Part shown: piece by piece, positions 15,024 to 25,100 of the stretch | How positions within the stretch are numbered: position 1 is the first letter of the stretch | Layout of the letters: each line of letters begins with the position of its first letter | Origin: an uncultured Oscillospiraceae bacterium | Lineage (GTDB): Bacteria > Bacillota > Clostridia > Oscillospirales > Acutalibacteraceae | Direction: 5' to 3' | Assembly (NCBI GenBank): GCA_900539425.1 | Contig: UQBX01000002.1 | Span: forward strand, 1 to 64,000 | Length of the DNA stretch: 64,000 nucleotides | Notes under the pieces: generated by a model | Told to the model about the DNA's origin: nothing | Databases searched by the model: none | What the model saw: only the letters and a program-made list of their open reading frames with translations | Program-made: the position numbers and the translations under genes

Positions 15024-16346
15024 ATGAGCTTTAAAGAATTAATGCAAAAAATATTTCCGCTTCCCGCTAAATCATCAAAAAAGCATTTTAAGAAATTAGA
15101 AGTTTCTTTAAACGATATCACGGAAGCAGATAAAAAAGCTTACCGAGCTTTAGATGAATTCAAAAACAAGTATTCAAACGATATTGATGAGATAACAGAT
15201 GATATTGAAACAATATCTAAAAATATATTAAAAACAGAATCGGATATACAGCGCTTTTCAAACAGCCTTAAAGAAATTTACGAAGAGACGTCAAAAGGCG
15301 CTTCTGTTTCTGCGGAAAATTCGCAGGAGCTTAAAGAAATATCCAAGAGCATCGCCGACCGTTTCGGCAAATTGTACTATCATATTAATCAAATTGAGAG
15401 CAATATGATTTGTGACACTTATTATGTTCACAAATTTGAGAAAAACATCATAATGAAAGCTTTCGGCGACGTAAAAAAGGACGAGGATTTTGAAAAGAAG
15501 TTTTTAAAGCTTATTAAAAACCTTGACAAAGAAAGCGTAGACACTCTGATAACGATTTTTAACAGAATTGAAAAAATCTACTGGGCGCCGGAAAATGTTC
15601 ACCTGGATTTATATACACAGGAAGAAAAGAAAAAGTTACGTGAATTAAAAGAAAACTTCACAGACAAAATAATGAAGATATCAAGGGGTCTGTATTATTA
15701 TGACGGCTTTTACCTGCCTGCAAATCAATTTGAAGACAGTGTGTTCTATTATAAGCACGGAATTGACAGCCTTAAAACGCTTGATAAGATACGCGGTAAA
15801 GACATAATAGACGCCGGCGGATATATAGGCGATTCCATTTTGATACTTTCTCCTTTAACAGATAAAAAAGTTTATTCTTTTGAAGCTGTAAGTCAAAGCT
15901 ATGAGCTGATGCAGAAAACAATAGAGCTGAATAACATCAAGAATGCAGTGCCCGTAAAAAAAGCTTTGGGAGAAAAAGACGAAACAATGGAAATCATCAT
16001 TGCAGGTTCTTCAAGCACTGTGGAAAACCGCTATGGCATGGATGACAAAAAAAGAGAAAAAGTTGAGTGCATAACATTAGACGAATTTGTGGATGAACAC
16101 AAATTAGACGTGGGAATGATAAAAGTTGATATAGAAGGCGCCGAGCAAAGTTTCCTTAAAGGCGCTAAAAAAACGATCAGAGAACAGAAACCCACACTTT
16201 TAATCAGCATATATCATAACCTTGATGACCTTATGGCGATAAAACCCATGATTGAAGAGTGGAACTTGGGATATAAATTCAGAATTTACAGACCAGTTAT
16301 TAAAAAAATAGTTGCTGAAACATTGCTTATTGCTGAAACAGAATAA
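15024..16346 (+). CDS. FkbM-family SAM methyltransferase with an N-terminal coiled coil
   Basis: The C-terminal half (about 230-440) is an FkbM-type methyltransferase: the SAM-binding segment IDAGGYIGDSIL, the acidic end of strand 2 in YSFEAVS, and VDIEGAEQSFLKGA. FkbM enzymes commonly O-methylate sugars or lipids at the cell surface. The N-terminal 200 residues are Lys/Glu-rich and predicted mostly coiled coil, an unusual extension that might tether the enzyme to the partner encoded next. Total 440 residues. The following glycosyltransferase gene starts 18 bases after the stop. Confidence 0.85.
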   Translation: MSFKELMQKIFPLPAKSSKKHFKKLEVSLNDITEADKKAYRALDEFKNKYSNDIDEITDDIETISKNILKTESDIQRFSNSLKEIYEETSKGASVSAENSQELKEISKSIADRFGKLYYHINQIESNMICDTYYVHKFEKNIIMKAFGDVKKDEDFEKKFLKLIKNLDKESVDTLITIFNRIEKIYWAPENVHLDLYTQEEKKKLRELKENFTDKIMKISRGLYYYDGFYLPANQFEDSVFYYKHGIDSLKTLDKIRGKDIIDAGGYIGDSILILSPLTDKKVYSFEAVSQSYELMQKTIELNNIKNAVPVKKALGEKDETMEIIIAGSSSTVENRYGMDDKKREKVECITLDEFVDEHKLDVGMIKVDIEGAEQSFLKGAKKTIREQKPTLLISIYHNLDDLMAIKPMIEEWNLGYKFRIYRPVIKKIVAETLLIAETE

Positions 16347-16364
16347 AACCACAAGGAGAACCCA

Positions 16365-18524
16365 ATGAGTAATATTTCATTTATCGTTCCTGTTTACAAC
16401 CAGGAAAAAGATATTGAAAATTTTTTAAATACCATTTGCGCTGTCAATATACCTGATATTGAAATAATATGTATTGATGACGGCTCCACAGACAAAACCA
16501 GTGTCATGCTTGACCGGGCTGCCGAAAAAGACAATAGAATAAAAGCCTATCACATAGGCAACCGCGGGCCCGGGTATGCAAGGAATTACGGCATAAGCAA
16601 AGCCTGCAGCAAATACATTGCCTTTTGCGATTCTGACGACAGAATTTACACAGACGTATACGAAAAAATGTATGATACAATAGAAAGCGAAGGCAAGGAT
16701 CTTGTTTTAACGAATTTCAGAGAAGTTTTTGATTCCGGAAAAATCGTAAACAGAACATACAGCTTCAGCGAAGAAAACGACCACTGGGGATTGCTTAGTC
16801 AAATCGCCCTTTACGCAAAGATCTTTTCACTTGATTTTATTAAAAGAAACAACATCACTTTTCCTGACTCTTACCAAGGAGAGGACAGGGTGTTTTTAGG
16901 AAAAGTAGTAGTGGCAAAGCCTGATTTTATCTGGATGGATGAAATCAGTTACGATTATTTAAGGCATGAAAATTCAGAGATAGAAACATTAACTCACACA
17001 TACAGTTTCAATCATTTTGAACAGCGCATTGATTGCTGGAAAGAATTTTATCATATATGTATAAACGTTTTCCCTGAGGAAACGGAAATACACATATTGC
17101 AGGGAATGTCTTTCATCTACAAAATGTGGACAAAGCTTCCGCTTGAAACAAAAGGCAAAGCACTTCAAAAAGTAAGAGAATTGTTAAGATTATCAGATCA
17201 TGAAGGTCATCTTAACTGGAATATATTCGGTCTGCCGCTGCACCAGCTTTTAGAAACATCATCTTTTGAGGAATATGCAAAGGCCGTTAATGAAAGAAGT
17301 ACAAAAAGCGTGATAAACGAACATAAAAAAACAGATCAACCCGTAGTAACCATCATCATTCCCATGTATAACGTGGGCAAATACCTCAGGCAATGCCTGC
17401 AAAGTCTTGTATCGCAGACTTTTGAAGATTTTGAAATCATCTGCGTTGACGACGGTTCTGAAGACAACACCATTGAAATAGTGCAGGAATTTATGACTTT
17501 TGACAAAAGAATAAGTCTCCTGCAGCAAAACCACGGCATGGCAGGTGTTGCCAGAAATTATGGAATGACAAAAGCACGCGGCGAATATTATCTTTTCCTT
17601 GACGGAGATGACTTTTTTGAACCGCAGATGCTTGAGATGAGCGTCAAAAAGATCAAAGAAGACGATGCTGATATATGTATGTTTGATGCTCAGCTCTATT
17701 ATGAAAACACTAAAGAGACCAAAAGGGTAGCTACTTATTTAAAGCATGATTTTCTGCCTGAAGAAATTCCGTTTGAAGGCAAATCATACAAGTACATTTT
17801 CAATCTATCCACCGCAAGCCCTTGGAACAAACTTATTAAAAAATCTCTTGTAGATGAATATAATATACAGTTTATGCCTCTGCCAAGGTGTAATGATGTT
17901 TATTTCATATTCATGACAATGGCAGTTGCAAGAAGGATAACCATTCTTGAAGATGTGTTTGTAAACTACCGCCAGTCTGACACAAGTTTACAGGCTAACA
18001 ATGATAAATCGCCTTATAACTGGTATGCCGCCCTTGTTCAGCTGAAAAGCAAATTAGAAGAGCTGGGAATATTTAAAGATGTAGAGCAAAGTTTTATGAA
18101 CTATGCTTTATCGCTTAGTATCTATAATCTTTTCTCTTTAAAAGATGTAAATGTTTTCTGTGAATTCTATAATAAGGCAAAAGCAGAAATGTTCGGCAAT
18201 CTCGGACTTCCCGATTATGACCCGGCTGAATTTTATTCTGTAAACAAGGATAAATATGAAAAATTCTGCGCCGTTCTTGAATACACACCGGAAGAATACA
18301 TGTATAATGAGATTAAAAAATTGAAAGAAGAAAAATTCTGGTGGATGAAAAGAGCAAAAACTGCAGAAAACAAACTAAAGAAATCAGAAAAGAAAGTTAA
18401 AAATATAAAGAGAAGCGAAACATTCAGAGTAGGCAAGGCGATATTGTATATCCCAAGAAAAATATTAAGGCTTATTCCAAGAAAATATTTAAGGAAGATG
18501 AAAAAACTGATTTTAAGAAAATAA
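16365..18524 (+). CDS. Glycosyltransferase with two GT2 domains
   Basis: The 719-residue protein has two complete GT-A family 2 domains. Domain 1 (about 1-230) starts ISFIVPVYNQEKDIENFL and has DDGSTD and the metal-binding DSDD. Domain 2 (about 325-560) starts VTIIIPMYNVGKYLRQCL and has DDGSED and DGDD. The C-terminal about 110 residues are Lys-rich, with a coiled-coil part and an amphipathic basic end suited to membrane association. Dual GT2 proteins typically build disaccharide repeats or add two sugars in turn to a surface polymer. Together with FkbM it likely decorates a wall or capsule glycan. Confidence 0.9.
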   Translation: MSNISFIVPVYNQEKDIENFLNTICAVNIPDIEIICIDDGSTDKTSVMLDRAAEKDNRIKAYHIGNRGPGYARNYGISKACSKYIAFCDSDDRIYTDVYEKMYDTIESEGKDLVLTNFREVFDSGKIVNRTYSFSEENDHWGLLSQIALYAKIFSLDFIKRNNITFPDSYQGEDRVFLGKVVVAKPDFIWMDEISYDYLRHENSEIETLTHTYSFNHFEQRIDCWKEFYHICINVFPEETEIHILQGMSFIYKMWTKLPLETKGKALQKVRELLRLSDHEGHLNWNIFGLPLHQLLETSSFEEYAKAVNERSTKSVINEHKKTDQPVVTIIIPMYNVGKYLRQCLQSLVSQTFEDFEIICVDDGSEDNTIEIVQEFMTFDKRISLLQQNHGMAGVARNYGMTKARGEYYLFLDGDDFFEPQMLEMSVKKIKEDDADICMFDAQLYYENTKETKRVATYLKHDFLPEEIPFEGKSYKYIFNLSTASPWNKLIKKSLVDEYNIQFMPLPRCNDVYFIFMTMAVARRITILEDVFVNYRQSDTSLQANNDKSPYNWYAALVQLKSKLEELGIFKDVEQSFMNYALSLSIYNLFSLKDVNVFCEFYNKAKAEMFGNLGLPDYDPAEFYSVNKDKYEKFCAVLEYTPEEYMYNEIKKLKEEKFWWMKRAKTAENKLKKSEKKVKNIKRSETFRVGKAILYIPRKILRLIPRKYLRKMKKLILRK

Positions 18525-18597
18525 TTGCAAAGCAGTTTATAATAACGGCTGTCGATTAAAATAATCATCTTAAATCAGTATCACTGAAAAAAATTAA

Positions 18598-18630
18598 CCA
18601 CCCCACACATAACGTGCGGGGTGGCTTTTT
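18598..18630 (+). terminator. Rho-independent terminator of the glycosyltransferase operon
   Basis: Stem CCACCCC (18598-18604) / GGGGTGG (18618-18624), then a T-run. It separates this operon from the converging MATE gene. Confidence 0.9.
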
Positions 18631-18645
18631 TATAACATTATTTGG

Positions 18646-20043
18646 TTAGAACGTTTTGTCTTTTTCCTGTATGCCTGATGAGAGGGATTTGAGCGCTTTT
18701 TTGAAAATGATGCCGAAGAGTATTGATGTGAATGTTACTGCTATGAAATCAGCAACGGGTTCCGCCATATAGACCGCCATTGTTTTATCCTGAGTGAAAA
18801 TAAGCGGCATTATGAAAATAAGCGGGAGCAGTAAAACAAATTTACGAACAACGGCAACCGTAATTGACGCCTTTGCGTTGCCTATTGCCACGAAAGTGGA
18901 CTGGCAGGCTACCTGAATTCCGAATATGATACAGCACGCCATATATATTCTTAGAGCGGGAGCAGTGAAGTCTACGAGTGCCTGCTCAGAAGTAAACATT
19001 GATGCGAATGCCTGCGGAAAGATCATAACGGCAAGCCACAGCACGGCAGCATAGGACAAATCTGCAATAAGCAGCATTTTAAAAGCAGATTTAACACGCG
19101 AAGCATTTTTTGCGCCGTAATTGTAGCTTATAATGGGCTGTGCGCCCTGACCGAGACCTTGAAGCGGAAGCATGGCAAACTGCATTACGCTTGTAAGAAT
19201 TGTCATTGCGCCTACAGCTATATCACCGCCGTATTTAAGCAAAGATGAATTGAAGCATATTGAGATTGCGCTTTCGCTTGCCTGCATTACAAAATTTGAA
19301 AGTCCAAGCGCAAGAGCGGGCAGAATTATATTGCCCCTGAGGCGCATATACTTTGGCTGTATTCTGAGTTCGGTCTTTTTGCCTGTAAGGAACACAAGCA
19401 CCCATATACATGAAAACGCCTGAGAAATTACCGTTGCAAGAGCCGCGCCCTTAACGCCCATACCGAAGCCGAAAATAAACACGGGGTCTAAAATAATATT
19501 TGAAACTGCGCCGATAAGCACGGAAAGCATACCCGTTTTTGCAAAGCCCTGCGCTGTAATGAACATATTCATGCCGAGCGTAAGCTGAACAAAGATTGTA
19601 CCCGCCGAGTAGATATTCATATAATCAACAGCATAGGTTATCGTGTTTTCACTTGCGCCGAATGCAAGGAGCAGAGTTCTGTTGAATATCAAAAGCAGTG
19701 CTGTAAGCACAACGGATATTATTATCTGAATCGTAAAGCAGTTGCTTAATGTGCGCTGAGCTGATTCATTATCCCCTTTGCCCATAAAAATGGACGCGCG
19801 CGGCGCTCCGCCGTAACCGACTAAAACCGCAAATGCGGACACTATCATAATAAGCGGCATACAAACGCCTACACCCGTAAGTGCGTCTGCACCTATATCG
19901 GGAATATGGCCTATATAGATTCTGTCTACGATATTATAAAGCATATTTATAAGCTGGGCTGTAACGGTTGGCATTGCAAGTTTGAAAAGCAATTTGCCCA
20001 CCGGAGCTTTTGCCAGCATCTCGCTGTTATCGCTGTTGTTCAC
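18646..20043 (-). CDS. MATE-family multidrug/cation antiporter
   Basis: A 12-helix exporter of the multi-antimicrobial extrusion family (465 residues) made of two MatE repeats. The N-terminal APVGKLLFKLAMPTVTAQLI segment and NMLYNIVDRIYIGH loop are typical of the DinF/NorM-like MATE branch of Firmicutes. The frame is open to 20061, but the GTG at 20043 follows AGGGGTGA with ideal spacing and is the likely start. It is a single gene with its own promoter. Substrate unknown. Confidence 0.92.
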   Translation of the reverse strand: MNNSDNSEMLAKAPVGKLLFKLAMPTVTAQLINMLYNIVDRIYIGHIPDIGADALTGVGVCMPLIMIVSAFAVLVGYGGAPRASIFMGKGDNESAQRTLSNCFTIQIIISVVLTALLLIFNRTLLLAFGASENTITYAVDYMNIYSAGTIFVQLTLGMNMFITAQGFAKTGMLSVLIGAVSNIILDPVFIFGFGMGVKGAALATVISQAFSCIWVLVFLTGKKTELRIQPKYMRLRGNIILPALALGLSNFVMQASESAISICFNSSLLKYGGDIAVGAMTILTSVMQFAMLPLQGLGQGAQPIISYNYGAKNASRVKSAFKMLLIADLSYAAVLWLAVMIFPQAFASMFTSEQALVDFTAPALRIYMACCIIFGIQVACQSTFVAIGNAKASITVAVVRKFVLLLPLIFIMPLIFTQDKTMAVYMAEPVADFIAVTFTSILFGIIFKKALKSLSSGIQEKDKTF

Positions 20044-20078
20044 AATATCACCCCTGCGCATTATTTAATATATAACAT

Positions 20079-20107
20079 ATTATAGTGCCGCAAAAATGAA
20101 AGGTCAA
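20079..20107 (-). promoter_or_regulatory. Sigma-A promoter of the MATE gene
   Basis: On the minus strand TTGACC (20102-20107), 17 bases, TATAAT (20079-20084), 36 bases before the start codon. Confidence 0.8.
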
Positions 20108-20111
20108 CAAC

Positions 20112-20145
20112 AAAAAAGCCCTGTCTTTACAGACAGAGCTTTTTA
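20112..20145 (-). terminator. Terminator of pduL
   Basis: Hairpin with arms CTGTCT (20121-20126) and AGACAG (20131-20136), extended outward by AAGC/GCTT, and a run of T on the minus-strand side. It overlaps the -35 region of the MATE promoter at its left edge. Confidence 0.8.
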
Positions 20146-20158
20146 TAAAACAAATAAT

Positions 20159-20740
20159 TTATTTAATAATCTTTCCGATAGAATTCGGAGCCATACCTGC
20201 CGCATTTGACTCATCTGTGTCAATATGCATTGCCCACGCGGCAGTTTCAGAAACGCGGACGATAACATCGCCGAATACAAGGCTTCTTTCGTTAGTTGTG
20301 GGTATCTCAACTGAAACTATCTGGCCGTTTTCAAGTCCTTCTCTTTCAGCATCCTCAGGTGTTGCGTGGATATGACGCTTTGCGGCGATAACGCCCTCTT
20401 TTACCTCAATCTCACCTTTGGGGCCTACTATTTTGCAGGAGCCTGCACCGTCAAGATGACCGCTTTCGCGAACGGGTGCATTAACACCGATTGAACGCGC
20501 GTCTGTAAGTGAAAGCTCAACCTGTGTGTACGGTCTGAGCGGGCCGAGAATAGTAACGTGCGGGAATTCGCCCTTTGTGCCGATTACACGCACCTTTTCT
20601 TCAGATGCGAACTGACCCGTCTGAGAGAGAGCCTTTTTAAAAGTGAGCTCGCTGCCCTCTCCGAAAAGAATATCCATAGCTTCTCTTGTAAGATGAACGT
20701 GGCGTGCGGATATTTCCACAAGAACCTCATTTTTTTCCAT
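20159..20740 (-). CDS. pduL: Phosphate acyltransferase (PduL family)
   Basis: PduL interconverts acyl-CoA and acyl-phosphate and is unrelated to Pta. The 193 residues comprise the two PduL beta-barrel repeats. Zinc-ligand histidines are visible in SARHVHLT (about 11-18) and RHIHATPEDA (about 142-151). The short N-terminus (only about 10 residues before the first motif) lacks the encapsulation helix found in microcompartment PduL, and no shell genes are nearby, so this is probably the cytosolic housekeeping phosphotransacetylase feeding acetate kinase. Single gene with promoter and terminator. Confidence 0.92.
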   Translation of the reverse strand: MEKNEVLVEISARHVHLTREAMDILFGEGSELTFKKALSQTGQFASEEKVRVIGTKGEFPHVTILGPLRPYTQVELSLTDARSIGVNAPVRESGHLDGAGSCKIVGPKGEIEVKEGVIAAKRHIHATPEDAEREGLENGQIVSVEIPTTNERSLVFGDVIVRVSETAAWAMHIDTDESNAAGMAPNSIGKIIK

Positions 20741-20780
20741 TTTCTTTTTCTCCTTAATAACTTATTTCATGTTCAGTCTT

Positions 20781-20827
20781 ATTTTATACCTCTTTTTATT
20801 GTTTTTCAATAGTAAATTTGATATAAT
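20781..20827. promoter_or_regulatory. Overlapping divergent promoters of pduL and the uracil-DNA glycosylase gene
   Basis: Minus strand: TTGAAA (20804-20809), 17 bases, TAAAAT (20781-20786) for pduL. Plus strand: TTGTTT (20799-20804), 17 bases, TATAAT (20822-20827) for the glycosylase. The two -35 boxes share one base, so RNA polymerase cannot occupy both at once. Confidence 0.55.
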
Positions 20828-20843
20828 TGAGCAGGTGATGAAT

Positions 20844-21407
20844 ATGACGCTTGACGAACTTGAATTAGAATGTAAGAACTGCACAAGGTGCCCGCTTTGC
20901 GAGGGAAGAACAAATCTTGTGTTCGGATACGGCAAAAAGGATGCCGATATAATGCTTATCGGAGAAGGCCCCGGAGAAAACGAGGATCTTCAGGGCAAGC
21001 CCTTTGTAGGAAGAAGCGGCCAACTGCTTGATAAATTCCTTGCGGCGGTTGACCTTTCAAGAGATAAGAACGTATATATAGCAAACATGGTTAAATGCCG
21101 CCCGCCCAAGAACAGAGATCCGAAACCCGAAGAGCAGGACACATGTATAACATGGCTGAGAGAGCAGTTTAAAATCATACGCCCGAAAATAATCGTATGC
21201 GTGGGCAGAATATCGGCTCAGAAGCTTATAGATCCTAATTTCAGGGTAACAAAGGAGCACGGTATTTTCATTGAAAAAAACGGAGTACTTATGATGGGCA
21301 CCTTCCACCCCGCCGCAATTCTGCGCAACCCCAACAACAAGGAACTTGCGTTTCAGGACTGGCTGGCTCTCAGGGATAAAATAGAAGAACTCAATTTATC
21401 AATTTAA
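20844..21407 (+). CDS. Family-4 uracil-DNA glycosylase (Fe-S type)
   Basis: This enzyme excises uracil from DNA in base-excision repair. The N-terminal CKNCTRCPLC (about residues 10-19) supplies cysteines for the 4Fe-4S cluster. Motif GEGPGENEDLQGKPFVGRSG (about 39-58) and the HPAAILRN segment near the end mark family 4. I start at ATG 20844, six bases after AGGTG, giving 187 residues; upstream in-frame ATGs lie before or inside the ribosome site and promoter. It converges on the LytM gene with a shared terminator. Confidence 0.92.
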   Translation: MTLDELELECKNCTRCPLCEGRTNLVFGYGKKDADIMLIGEGPGENEDLQGKPFVGRSGQLLDKFLAAVDLSRDKNVYIANMVKCRPPKNRDPKPEEQDTCITWLREQFKIIRPKIIVCVGRISAQKLIDPNFRVTKEHGIFIEKNGVLMMGTFHPAAILRNPNNKELAFQDWLALRDKIEELNLSI

Positions 21408-21415
21408 CAATAAAG

Positions 21416-21440
21416 AAAAGGAGGCTTAAAGCCTCCTTTT
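21416..21440. terminator. Bidirectional terminator between converging genes
   Basis: Perfect 10-base stem AAAAGGAGGC (21416-21425) / GCCTCCTTTT (21431-21440) with a TTAAA loop, with T-runs at the end of each arm. Confidence 0.92.
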
Positions 21441-21461
21441 CTTGCGGTTATCAGTAACCGT

Positions 21462-22154
21462 TTATTCCGTTTTGCCCATTACGCTGAGCGGATCAACATA
21501 CTTTCCGTCAAGCTTTGTTTCAAAATGCAGGTGGCTCTCAAGTCCCGATTCAAAAGGTACTGAGCCAAGTGTGCCTATACTCTGACCCTGCTCCACCGTG
21601 CCGCCTTTTTTGACGCTTACGCTGTCAAGTCCGCAGTATTTGGCAACAAGTTTTCCGCCGTGGTCTATTTCTACCGTCATGCCGAGCAGTGCGTCGTTGT
21701 AAACATCAAGCACAATACCGTCATTTATTGCTATTACTTCATCGCCCGCAGCACCCGCAAAGTCAACGGCTGTGTGGCTTCTGTAATCGCCCATGGTTTC
21801 ATTCTTTACAAGCTCCTCAGAGTAGCCCTGAACCGCCGTTTCCGAAATAGGATATTCATAATAGCTCTTGTACGGCGTATTCTTGTCGCTCTGAGCCATT
21901 GAAGTTTCCTCTTCCTTCTGCGTTGTTGCGGCAGTAGTGGACTGCGCCGTTGTAGACTGAGCAGTTGTATCCTCTACCGTTACGGCACGCTGCACCTCTG
22001 TTGTATCCGCAATAGTGGTTGGTTCGTTAACATCGTCTGCGCCGCTTGTTGAAAAGTAGACTATAACACCTACGGCAATGATTGAAACGCACACAACGGA
22101 AAAAAGTATTTTAAGATTTCTTCCGGAATTTTTTGAATTTGACTGTGTAGACAT
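21462..22154 (-). CDS. Membrane-anchored LytM/M23 peptidase-like protein (SpoIIQ-like)
   Basis: The 230-residue protein has a short cytoplasmic start, one membrane helix (13-35), a Thr/Ser/Gln-rich linker (about 45-85) and an extracellular LytM domain. Zinc ligands are complete: His127 and Asp131 in HTAVD, and His208/His210 in HLHFE. That is the architecture of SpoIIQ, which in spore formers joins the SpoIIIA channel around the engulfed forespore; some SpoIIQ proteins have lost the first ligand, this one has not. I start at ATG 22154 with GAGGTG six bases upstream. The name SpoIIQ is inferred from architecture, so a vegetative cell-wall endopeptidase cannot be excluded. Confidence 0.82.
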   Translation of the reverse strand: MSTQSNSKNSGRNLKILFSVVCVSIIAVGVIVYFSTSGADDVNEPTTIADTTEVQRAVTVEDTTAQSTTAQSTTAATTQKEEETSMAQSDKNTPYKSYYEYPISETAVQGYSEELVKNETMGDYRSHTAVDFAGAAGDEVIAINDGIVLDVYNDALLGMTVEIDHGGKLVAKYCGLDSVSVKKGGTVEQGQSIGTLGSVPFESGLESHLHFETKLDGKYVDPLSVMGKTE

Positions 22155-22192
22155 AAAAAACACCTCAAGAGCATTATGCCCCTGAGGTGATT
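22155..22192 (-). terminator. Terminator-like hairpin after mfd that contains the LytM gene's ribosome site
   Basis: Arms CACCTCA (22161-22167) and TGAGGTG (22183-22189) enclose a loop that itself contains GCATTATGC. On the minus strand the descending arm TGAGGTG is followed by six T and then the ATG of the LytM gene. The same arm therefore serves as ribosome binding site and as the terminator stem. Confidence 0.75.
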
Positions 22193-22194
22193 TT

Positions 22195-25100
22195 TTATTC
22201 AGTTTTTTCGCTGTTTTGGGAAACTGTATCATTCTGAGCTGACTGAGCGTTGACAGCTGCAATTATATCAATACTGTTTTTAACGGTCTCAAGCACATCT
22301 TCCTGCCCCGGTTTTACCGCAATATACGGCTTTTTGGAGGCGGACAGCATTACCCTGCCCTTCATTACCTTATTCATTTCAACGGCATAACGCACATCGG
22401 GATGAGCCATATAGAGAAGCACGGAGCCGTTTCGCTGTGAAATTTCATAAATTCCCGCAGCCGACGCCGAATTTCTGAGCAGAGATATCTGAAGCAAGCC
22501 GTTGATTGACGGGGGCGGATTGCCGAATCTGTCCCTGAGTTCGTCAAGCACATCGTTTGCATCCGCATCGGTGCGCACGGCGGCAATTCTCTTATACATA
22601 GAGAGCCTTTGCGGGGTTGAGCGGATATAATTTTCGGGAATATGCGCTTCGATAGGCAGGTCGATAAGACATTCCTGCTCTTCGGTATCTTCCGTAATCT
22701 CGCCCTTTTCAAGAGCAACCGCCTCGCCGAGCAATTTAAGATACATATCATATCCTACCGCTTCCATATGACCGTGCTGACGGCTGCCGAGCAGTGAGCC
22801 GGCTCCTCTTATTTCAAGATCGCGCATCGCTATCTTAAATCCTGAGCCGAACTCCGTATATTCCCTGATAGCCTCAAGGCGTTTCTGCGCAATTTCAGTA
22901 AGTTCCTTGCCTCTTGTGAAAGTGAAATAAGCGAAAGCGCGGCGTGAACTTCTGCCGACTCTGCCCCTTATCTGATGAAGCTGGGCAAGTCCCAGTCTGT
23001 CCGCATTTTCTATTATAAGCGTGTTTACGTTTGAAACGTCAACACCCGTTTCGATAATGGTGGTGCACACAAGTATATCTATCTCGCCGTTAACAACCTT
23101 TGCCCATATATCGGAAAGCTGTTCCTGAGTCATTCTGCCGTGTGCGGTAGCCACATTTGCATCAGGGAGCGCCTTTTTTATTCTTGAGGCAACGCTGTCT
23201 ATAGTTTCGATATTATTATGCAGGTAGTAGCACTGACCTCCCCTTTCAAGCTCACGCTCCATAGCTTCGGTGAGAATATCAAAATCATATTCAAGCACAT
23301 AGGTCTGAACGGGATACCTGTCCGCAGGCGCTTCCTCAATAACGCTCATATCACGTATGCCGCTCATAGCCATATTGAGCGTTCTCGGAATGGGCGTAGC
23401 TGAAAGTGTAAGAACGTCAACACGCGGGAATTTCTGCTTTAATTTTTCTTTCTGCGCAACGCCGAAGCGCTGTTCCTCATCAACAATAAGCAGACCGAGA
23501 TCGTGGAATTTAATATCTTTGCTTATAATTCTGTGAGTACCTATAAGAAAATCCACACTGCCGGATTCAAGACCTTTGAGCACTTCTTTCTGCTTGTTTG
23601 CAGGCACAAAACGCGAAAGCATTTCAATATTAACAGGAAAAGCTTCCATTCTTTCGCGCGCGGTATTGAAATGCTGCATAGCAAGCACCGTTGTGGGCAC
23701 GAGCAGAGCACACTGCTTGCCCTCACTGATACACTTAAATGCCGCTCTGAGCGCCACTTCCGTTTTTCCGAAACCTACATCGCCGCAAAGAAGTCGCTCC
23801 ATAGGCACAGAACGCTCCATATCACGCTTTATCTCCTCTGTGCATCTAAGCTGGTCGTCCGTTTCATCATAGGCAAAGCGCAGTTCAAAATCACGCTGAA
23901 GATCTGTATCTTCGGAAAAAGCATAGCCTTTTGTGCTCATTCGCTTTGCGTAGAGCGCAATAAGTTCCTTTGCCATATCCTTAACGGATTCGCGAACTTT
24001 TGCCTTTGTCTTTTTCCATTCTCCGCCTCCGAGACGGTTTACCTTAACATTTGCGTTATCGCCGGGGCCGATATATTTTGAAACAAGATCAAGCTGAGTT
24101 ACGGGCACATAAAGAGCGTCGCCCTTTGCATAGGCTATCTTGATATAATCCTTTTTTACCTTGTTCATTTCAAGAGCCTGTATGCCCTCAAAAACACCTA
24201 TACCGTGAACATTGTGAACAATATAATCGCCGACGGTGAGTTCATCAAGAGAATGAATTGCGTTTTTAGAATTTACTTTTCTCTTTTTATTTTGCTTAGT
24301 CTGCGTTTTTGTATGCGTGATAAGCGCAAATTTCATATCCGCAATTCTGAAGCCCGCAGTCATGGTGCCTGTTGTAACTGTAACTGCGCCGGGCTGGAAT
24401 TTTTCCGGCATACCGTCTGAAAAAACGGCAAAAATGCCGTCGTCATTCAGGTCATTTGCCAGAGCACGGGCGCTTCTTGAAGTACCCGCCATAATGCACA
24501 CGGTGTAATCTTTTTTGACAAGCGGTTTTAATTCTTCCTCAAGCTCACTGACTTTTCCGCTCCAGCGGTTGAAGCTTTGAGTGTTGAAATCGGCAAGGCA
24601 GGAAACAGGCGTGTCAAAAGAGCCGCGCGGCAGTGAATCAAGATACACTGCGCCCGACTTTGCATAAATATCCTTTAGCTCCTCAAAATCAACGGTAAAT
24701 TTATCTAAGCCTTTGCAAAGTGTAAAATCCTGCAGGCAGTATTTTATGCGCTCATTCCACAGTTTATCCGAATTTTGAGCTCTTTCTTTTACCTTTGCGC
24801 TTTCACAGACGAACAGGAAATCGTTCTCTTTGAAATAATCAAAAATGCCGTGAGATTCATAAGCAAGGGGCAAATATCTGTCACAGCACGCAGGCGAAAC
24901 GCCGTTTCTTAGATTTTCAGCGTCTGAATCAAGAAGTTCCCTTGCCTTGATTGCTTTTCCGCGAAGCGAAGCGGAAAGTTTTTCTATGCTTTTAGCAAAT
25001 TTCTCATTTGATTCAAATAAAACTTCTGTTGAAGGAATTATTTCAATTTCCTTTATATTTCCCGTGCGGCGCTGTGTTACGGGGTCAAAAGTGGAGAGTG

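Noticed and set aside
20159..20740. A bacterial microcompartment for fucose/propanediol
   Set aside because: PduL lacks an encapsulation helix and there are no shell protein, diol dehydratase or aldehyde dehydrogenase genes in the window.
23503..24081. A 192-codon plus-strand open frame inside mfd
   Set aside because: Mfd helicase motifs are continuous on the other strand here; this frame is a by-product of codon bias.
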